From NCBI GenBank assembly GCA_030762895.1, contig CM061069.1, forward strand, positions 108,381,669 through 108,445,668: a stretch of DNA of 64,000 nt, given 5' to 3'. Made by a program: the position numbers and the translations under genes. The notes under the pieces are model-generated. The model saw nothing but the letters and a program-made list of their open reading frames with translations, was not told the origin of the DNA and did no database searches. The stretch comes from Sophora flavescens (Eukaryota; Streptophyta; Magnoliopsida; Fabales; Fabaceae). How positions within the stretch are numbered: position 1 is the first letter of the stretch; each line of letters begins with the position of its first letter. Below, in pieces: positions 58,346 through 64,000 of the stretch.

Positions 58346-58549
58346 AGCTTTGGTGAGAGAGGTAGAGTTGTAATGATAAAATTAAGTTAAAAAAACTTAT
58401 TAAATAAAAATGTAAGTAAAAAAAATAAGAGAAATGATATCTGCACACCAAAAGTCGACACCCAAAGTTGACACCTTGGTTAATCGGTACAAATATTTGG
58501 TTAATTCAGTTCATTATATGGTTAATCAAGTGTAAATATTTGGTTAATT

Positions 58550-59554
58550 CACTACTAGAAAATTGTTATTTTCGGACTGATTCACGGACGGATTTTAGAC
58601 GGAATTTGGACACTTTTCCATGGATTTGGGACGGACAATTAATTTCGGACGGATTTCAGACGAAACATCCCCCGTTCGAAAAAGCCCCACTGCAAATTGC
58701 AAATTATGTCCGAAATTCCGTCCGAAATTAGTTCCAGACAGATTTCGGACAAACACACAAATCTAAATTTTGGTTATATTGGCTTAATTTCGGATGAATT
58801 TCAGATGGATTCAATATTGCTATTCATGCAAATTCTGGACGGATTTCAGACGAATGTTATGATATTATTTTGGACAGATTTCCCACGGATTAGATAATCA
58901 TATTTAAATAATATTTTTTGATAGACAAATCATGTTTATTAATAAAAAAGGGGCCAAACTTAAATAATTATGCATACCAAATTAGGTACCTGGACTTGGA
59001 ATCTAATATAATATAATAAAAAATTATTATTATTAAGATACCACTCTAGACAAGTATCAAGCTTCAAAATAAACAAAAACACAAAGTATCTTGAAATACA
59101 AGAATGATATATTAAGATTCAAAGCATTAAAATAGCATTACAAACATCAAAGACATAAATTTATTCCTCATTGTTACTTTGATCACTAAACTCTTCATCT
59201 TCATCTAGCACATCATCCATCATCTCCTCCTCATCATCATATCATCGTCGTTGTCATCTAATCATCGTCGTCATTGATTAATTTGTGGCCACCATTATAA
59301 ACGAGAAGGATGTTACTATAATCAAATAAAAGATAGTGAGTCCTTCCAAGAAAGCATTCATCACACTGTAACAAGATAATAGACATTATAACTAATTTAA
59401 ATAACAAGATAGAAAATATGGATATTCAAACCATTTGGCTTGTACTCACATAATGGACACCATCACATTAAGATACTCTCTACTATTTTTAGTGCGGTTT
59501 CTCATGGTCTTCTCCTCACATGGCTAAACTACATAACATAAGATCCTACCATCT
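58550..59554. mobile_element. CACTA element 1, left end
   Basis: Starts CACTACTAGAAAATTG, the En/Spm-type terminus, followed by dense subterminal repeats of TTTCGGACGGATTTC in both orientations (58575-58890). A minus-strand acidic ORF end lies at 59161. No matching right terminus is seen before 59555, where another CACTA element begins, so element 2 has probably inserted into element 1 and the remainder lies beyond the window. Confidence 0.7.
59161..59280 (-). pseudogene. Acidic C-terminal ORF end of CACTA element 1
   Basis: The minus-strand frame ends LDEDEEFSDQSNNEE and TAA (59163-59161), preceded by GAT/GAC-rich (Asp) repeats in shifting frames. CACTA transposase genes often run inward from the end and finish near the subterminal repeats; assigning this tail to such a gene is inference. 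Confidence 0.35.
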
Positions 59555-59579
59555 CACTAGTGCAGAAAAGGGATTCTAC

Positions 59580-60015
59580 ATCGGAGTTTACACATCGGTT
59601 TTACAGAAACCGATGTGTAAAACGAGGCGGTGGCATTTTTGAAATTAAAACCAAAGTATTACACATCGGTTTCTAAATAACCGATGTAGAAAATTATAAA
59701 GAAAAAAAAAAGAAAAAAAAATCTTATTTTACACATCGGTTTCTAAATAACCGATGTAGAAAATTATAAAGAAAAAAAAAGAAAATAAAATCTTACTTTT
59801 ACACATCGGTTTCTAAATAACCGATGTAGAAAATTATAAAGAAAAAAAGAGAAAATAAAATATTACTTTTACACATCGGTTTTTATTAACCGATGTATAA
59901 AATTTAAAAGAAAAAATCAGAATTTAAAAGTTTAATGTTTACACATCGGTTCTGATATAACCGATGTGTATAAGATGTTTAACACATCGGTTTTTCATAT
60001 AACCGATGTGTAATA
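59580..60015. repeat. CACTA subterminal repeats
   Basis: About seven pairs of ACACATCGGTT and AACCGATGT(A/G), each pair forming a small hairpin. Three of them sit in a near-identical tandem unit of about 70 bp (59655-59870) with TTTCTAAATAACCGATGTAG and an A-rich spacer. Such motifs are the binding sites of the CACTA TNPA protein in known elements. Confidence 0.88.
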
Positions 60016-60466
60016 GTCCAAATTTTTTTTTCCCTCCTTCTCTTCCGCGCACTATCCCATTTTTCAGATTATGAACCCTAGCTAAAACAGAAAACACTCC
60101 CTCCCTCTGCTAACGCGCGTTCATCTCCTCCGTCATCTCCTCCCTTGTCTCCAACCCTACCGCTGCCTCCCTAACACTCCCATTCTTTCTCTGCTAACGA
60201 GCGGCTCACTGTCCCTCCCTGAAAACCCCATTCCTCACCTCCATTGCCCCTCACAGAGAGCTCCTCTTCGCTGCTATCACCCCAGAAAACAGCGACTTTT
60301 CCAACTCAAGCAGGTATGTGGCTTCTATGTTGTTAACTTGTTATTGATGTTATTGATATCCTTTTCTTTAATTTTTTTTTATGGGAAGGGGCCTGCCAGG
60401 GGCTGTTTTTGGGCTCTGTTTAGTTGCATCAAGAATGTGATCTTTAAATGGGATTCCTGGCTATAG

Positions 60467-60664
60467 GTTGAATTCCTCAAGTTGGTCAGCTCTGGTGATT
60501 ATAATGCTGCTTTAGGGGTTGCTTGCTCCCACTTGGGACCTTTAGCAGCTAGTGATCCTGCTTTGTTAAAGCCTTTGAAGGAAACTCTTTTGGCTTTACT
60601 TCGACCCAATGAAGATGCTCTTGGAAGTGCCTTACCTCTAAATGCTTTAGCTGCTTCTCTTCAG
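60467..60664 (+). pseudogene. Captured CTLH/CRA-domain exon
   Basis: A 198-bp exon with acceptor ctatag and donor gtggtt translates to VEFLKLVSSGDYNAALGVAC, SHLGPLAASDPALLKPLKET and LLALLRPNEDALGSALPL. This is the CTLH-type region found in LisH/CTLH/CRA proteins (GID/CTLH E3 ligase relatives and plant homologues). The upstream CT-rich stretch (60030-60317) with donor gcag|gtatgtgg looks like its 5' UTR exon. The next exons do not follow, so only the 5' part of a host gene is inside the CACTA element. Confidence 0.65.
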
Positions 60665-63020
60665 GTGGTTTGCTAATCTAATTTATCATCAGTTATTGTC
60701 ATTGCTATAACATGTTAGTCATTGGGGTTTTCTTGCTCATGGTGTTTGTTCAGAAACGTTATATAATAAAATTGTAGCCAAGTCTGTTCCTGCATCCTAA
60801 CATATTATATTATGAGTAGGACTAGTATTAGAAAAAGATGGGAAGGGAATACTTATAGGTTAGTTGGTGAGTGTTGATGATTGATACATGTTGAAAGCTT
60901 ATAAACCTTGACCAACATAGTATTGATAGGGTTCATTCTTTTTGTGGTGTTTAAATCCTTCTTCGTGTTTACATCTGACTTGACTTGCTTTGCTCTATTT
61001 ATCAGTTGGGCTGGTGATTTTCTGCAACCTGTGATTTGTGTTCAGGTGCTACTATCTTTTGTTGCTACGGTTTAGGAGTAATGATTTTCCTGTTTTTTAT
61101 TTGTGTGTCTGTAGCTGGGGTGTGTATCTCTATATCAGCATTTGCCCCTACTTGTTTTGTATTTGCTAGTAGCTTTGGTTTTATGCAGCTGTTTGCCTGT
61201 TTGGGTGTACTTTTGGTGTTGCTTTTTGCATCTATGTGTTTGCAGCTCTTTTTATAAGGCATGTTTTGCTCATTTATTGGCACCACTTGTGCTGGTTCTT
61301 GGGCTTTGATTTATCATTTAATACAATTTTGCTTATAAAAAAAAGATCCTTATGATACCAGGGCTCATAATTCTCAATCATTATAACTTATTTTTGGTTC
61401 AATTATGATGATTATGGTTTACATTTTACAATTATATGATCAATTTGGTTACATATGAATGGTATAATTTTTAGGGAGAAAGGTTTTGATATTGATAGTC
61501 TAATGAAATTGATTAAGGTGCTTAAGTTTAGCTCTTTTATATATAACAGGGAGAGTATGCATGTGTCATGTGACTTCCATGCATTGATGTAAATGAATTT
61601 TGTCTGTGAAATCTTGATGAATATGCTGTCTTGTTTCTTATTGAATGGATAAAAGTCTTGCCAAAGTTGTCCCCAAGGTGTTTGGACTATGCTGTTAGGC
61701 AAAGTTATTTGAACTAAATTTTGAATTTTTGGAAATATCTGAAGCCTCGGATGCTTGCCTGATAGTTGTTGTATGCTTGATTTATCCATTTGGTTCAATG
61801 CTAATTTTCTCTTCTCAGTTAGCATTTGCATAGTACTTGCTGGGATTATGTAATTGAGTTAAAAGTTGGAACATGCTAAAAATTAGAGTCACAGAACAAA
61901 TAGAGAACCAGACCACCTGCCACATGTTTCTATTTCCTGGGTTGCCAAAATACACATGCTCTTATAATGATGCACGCCCGCTGCTTATATTTCTTCACTA
62001 CTTTTTTATGAACTATCCTGACTCATATCAACAACTATTAATGAATTACATATGCATTTTTTATGAACTCAATCAAGCAAGCTCAACATTTGTCAGAAAA
62101 TCTTCCTTGCATGTACCATGCTTTTGTTTTGGTGCAAGTGAATATAACGTATGTGTGCTGTGGGGTGGAACTGTACGCGAATTCTCATATAGATTCTTAT
62201 ATTTTAAAATTTGTAATTGCGTCCTTGAATATTTAGAAAATTTGTAATTGGGTCTTCGTATACTTTTTTGTTAGCGTTTTGTTAAGTATTCGTTAAATGA
62301 TTCATCTACTCGTCTTTGTGCGTTCTTCATATTATTGCTAAATAGCCAGCTGCATTTTATGTTTTAGAAATGGAAAAGTCAGTTCATGAAATATGACTTT
62401 TTGTATAGGTACACTCAGTCCGAGCAGAAAATTAAGCAGAATATTCATCAATTATTCATTACGGTTTCCGGCTGAGTGTTCTTCCCACACCCTTGTAGCT
62501 TTCTCCTCTCCATTTTTATCGTTTGGTTTTTGTTTTCATTGGACTTGGGGATTGGAGTGTTTTATTATTTTTCTTAATGTTAATTATTTAGTAAAGCCTT
62601 AGTTTCTCGTTTGAGATGCAATACTAATGAGCGTATGTGTATGTGCTTAATGTACCGCTCATTGTGTTGGATCTTGAAGTGTCCAAAGTTGGACAGTTTG
62701 GGAAAAAACTTTTTCTTAATTCAGTTAAAATAGTTATTGATTGATTCTAATGTTATATACTTGATGAAAGTTCGGATTGATAAATTTCCTTTCGTTCTCC
62801 GGGTGCATACTTTATCGTGGTGGTTGTCATCACGTTCAAGTAGTGTACGTCGGAGACCGCAGGGAAATGCTGCCGAAATTTTGTCGAGTATGCGCATGAG
62901 AGTTAAGGACTAACTGTTAACCGAATGTTGAAAAAGTTTCTTCTCGAATGGGATAGGGCCATACCCTGTCATAAGAAGTGGTTGATGAATATGTTGGACT
63001 AAGTACGAAGGTATTGGTTT
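60665..63020. other. Long non-coding stretch in CACTA element 2
   Basis: T-rich, intron-like DNA without supportable genes. 62205-62320 resembles one arm of the MULE-type MITE at 32120-33046 ('gtaattgggtc', 'gttaagt..tcgttaaatgattcat'), without a visible partner arm. Confidence 0.4.
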
Positions 63021-63024
63021 AGTC

Positions 63025-63138
63025 ATGGATCGCGGTTGGATGAATGTTAGACGGACAAGTGATGAGTATGAGAATGGAGTGGAAGATTTTCTACAGTTTG
63101 CAAAAACAAATGCTCCTGTATTTATCCTGACATACTAA
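63025..63138 (+). pseudogene. Start of CACTA TNP2-type transposase (37 codons)
   Basis: ATG 63025 to TAA 63138 reads MDRGWMNVRRTSDEYENGVE and DFLQFAKTNAPV. This is the opening of the transposase-associated domain (PF13963-like, MDRSWM...EYxxGVExFLxFA) of plant CACTA transposases. The frame ends at once and the catalytic part (Transposase_21) is absent, so the element has lost its main transposase. Confidence 0.65.
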
Positions 63139-63175
63139 CAAGTTTTTTTTTTGTTTTGTGTTTAAACAGGTATAC

Positions 63176-64000
63176 ATGGCTGATCATGAGGATATACCTC
63201 CTTCATGCAGCGGGTCAGAGACCCCGTCTACCGGTAGAAAGGGTAGACGTGCCACACGAATGAGGCATTTGACTGCCAACCGTGGGTCAAATCAAAGGAT
63301 AAGAGTAGATTTTGATGATAACCTCAAACCTATTGGGTCACTGGAAGATCAGTTTACCAGTTTTGTGGCGACCCTTGCTAGGAACAGGCCTAGTATACTC
63401 ATTGATAGGTGGAGAGATGTACCGGCGGACGTGAAGGAGCAGATATGGGAGAGTATTCTGGTATCTATACTTCTACGTCATGTGTTTGTCTGTATCTACT
63501 TTATTTTTATCTTAATAATATCATACAGTAATTCGTTGATTCTTTTGGTCTTAATGTAGTTGACATTTGACATACTAGGATACATACGCTATGAAGAAGC
63601 GTTTTTCAAGTATCTTGGAGAGCGTTGGAGGGGTTTTAAGGCCGACTGGGTAGATACTATATATTCGGTCCAAAAAGTAAAAAGAACCCACTTGAGGTGT
63701 ATCCGTTTCTTGACAAGGCGACGTGGGATCGCTTTGTTCGTGAGCCGACGTGATCCCGCATTTCAGGTTAACTTATTTGATTTGTCTCTAAATTTATGTA
63801 ATTGCATTAATTTCATTTACTTATGTAATTTAATTGTCTTTTATTTATAACAGGAGAAGAGGAAAAAGGGGTAGGAAAACCAAAGCAAGAATGTCTACCC
63901 CCATGTCATGTCTCGTGGGGGATATAAAAAGCTTGTTAAGAAAATGGTTGAAGAGGAAAAGAAAGCACGTCAAGAAAGCGACATCTCAAGCGGATCCTAA
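63176..64000 (+). pseudogene. CACTA TNPA-like gene (Transposase_24), partial
   Basis: ATG 63176 lies six bases after an acceptor (tttaaacag). Exons 63170-63460, 63560-63766 and 63854-64000+, with GT/AG borders. The product starts MADHEDIPPSCSGSETPSTG with a basic RKGRRATRMRHLT stretch. It then carries the plant En/Spm domain: RDVPADVKEQIWESIL, FFKYLGERWRGFKADW, and, in a shifted frame, KNPLEVYPFLDKATWDRFVR. The third exon gives NVYPHVMSRGGYKKLVKKMV and EEEKKARQESD. Two frame changes in exon 2 (near 63680 and 63750) and a TAG at 63872-63874 break it. In known elements TNPA-type proteins bind the subterminal repeats. Confidence 0.75.

Larger units (their letters stand above)
59555..64000 (+). 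mobile_element. CACTA element 2 with captured exon (runs off window)
   Basis: Starts CACTAGTGCAGAAAAGGG with subterminal ACACATCGGTT/AACCGATGTGT hairpins up to about 60015. Then come 5'-UTR-like sequence and a CTLH-domain exon, a long non-coding stretch, a start of a TNP2-type transposase, and a TNPA-like (Transposase_24) gene reaching the window end. The right terminus is outside. Type is secure from the terminus and the two transposase remnants; activity is unlikely because both are broken. Confidence 0.8.

Noticed and set aside
61036..61257. 73-codon hydrophobic plus-strand frame (Val/Leu/Phe/Cys-rich)
   Set aside because: T-rich intron-like sequence gives hydrophobic frames by composition; no start context or homologue recognised.

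Overview
This is a plant nuclear window. Its genes have many GT-AG introns and plant-specific family members. The intergenic DNA is AT-rich and packed with nested transposable elements: Tat, SIRE-type and copia LTR elements, MULEs, hAT, CACTA and SINEs. The element types suggest a papilionoid legume; that is inference, because no species-diagnostic gene is present.

Three host genes stand out. (1) The 3' part of a NUB1-like gene (NEDD8/ubiquitin shuttle with three UBA domains) lies on + at 368-3200. (2) A complete eight-exon OS-9 gene (ER lectin of ER-associated degradation, MRH domain) lies on - at 24311-27568. (3) A Phox-type TPR-PB1 gene (PHOX/CLMP1 family) lies on + at 48013-50267; it carries a one-base deletion in an A-run that breaks the reading frame. 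No functional link between the three is visible.

Layout. 3961-10489 is a MULE with long terminal inverted repeats. It carries a GRF zinc-finger gene on + and a PB1-like ORF on -; the ORF is split by a 3.9-kb solo LTR with a perfect 5-bp target duplication. 10610-13293 holds an hAT element, a coiled-coil pseudogene split by a second hAT element, and a duplicated 0.4-kb segment. A 10.5-kb Tat-lineage Ty3 element (13294-23797, target duplication ATGAC) sits inside the second copy of that segment and carries a large antisense ORF. After OS-9 come hairpin MITEs, a second giant LTR (28444-31921), nested MULE-type MITEs, and a second MULE (33080-34756) with the same GRF/transposase arrangement, cut by a truncated SIRE-like element (34757-37715). 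38.1-46.2 kb holds SINEs, hAT elements, an inverted pair of poly(A) retroposons, and a MULE that captured an eIF3d fragment. A gag-less copia element (50884-55059) lies just 3' of the Phox gene. From 58.55 kb to the end are two CACTA elements; the second carries a captured CTLH/CRA-domain exon and broken transposase genes, and runs off the window.

Coordinates, repeat ends and translations were read by eye. Family names rest on motif recognition, not on searches. The strongest signals for follow-up are the repeated GRF-finger/transposase pairing in MULEs, the exact element nesting with target duplications, and the captured gene fragments.
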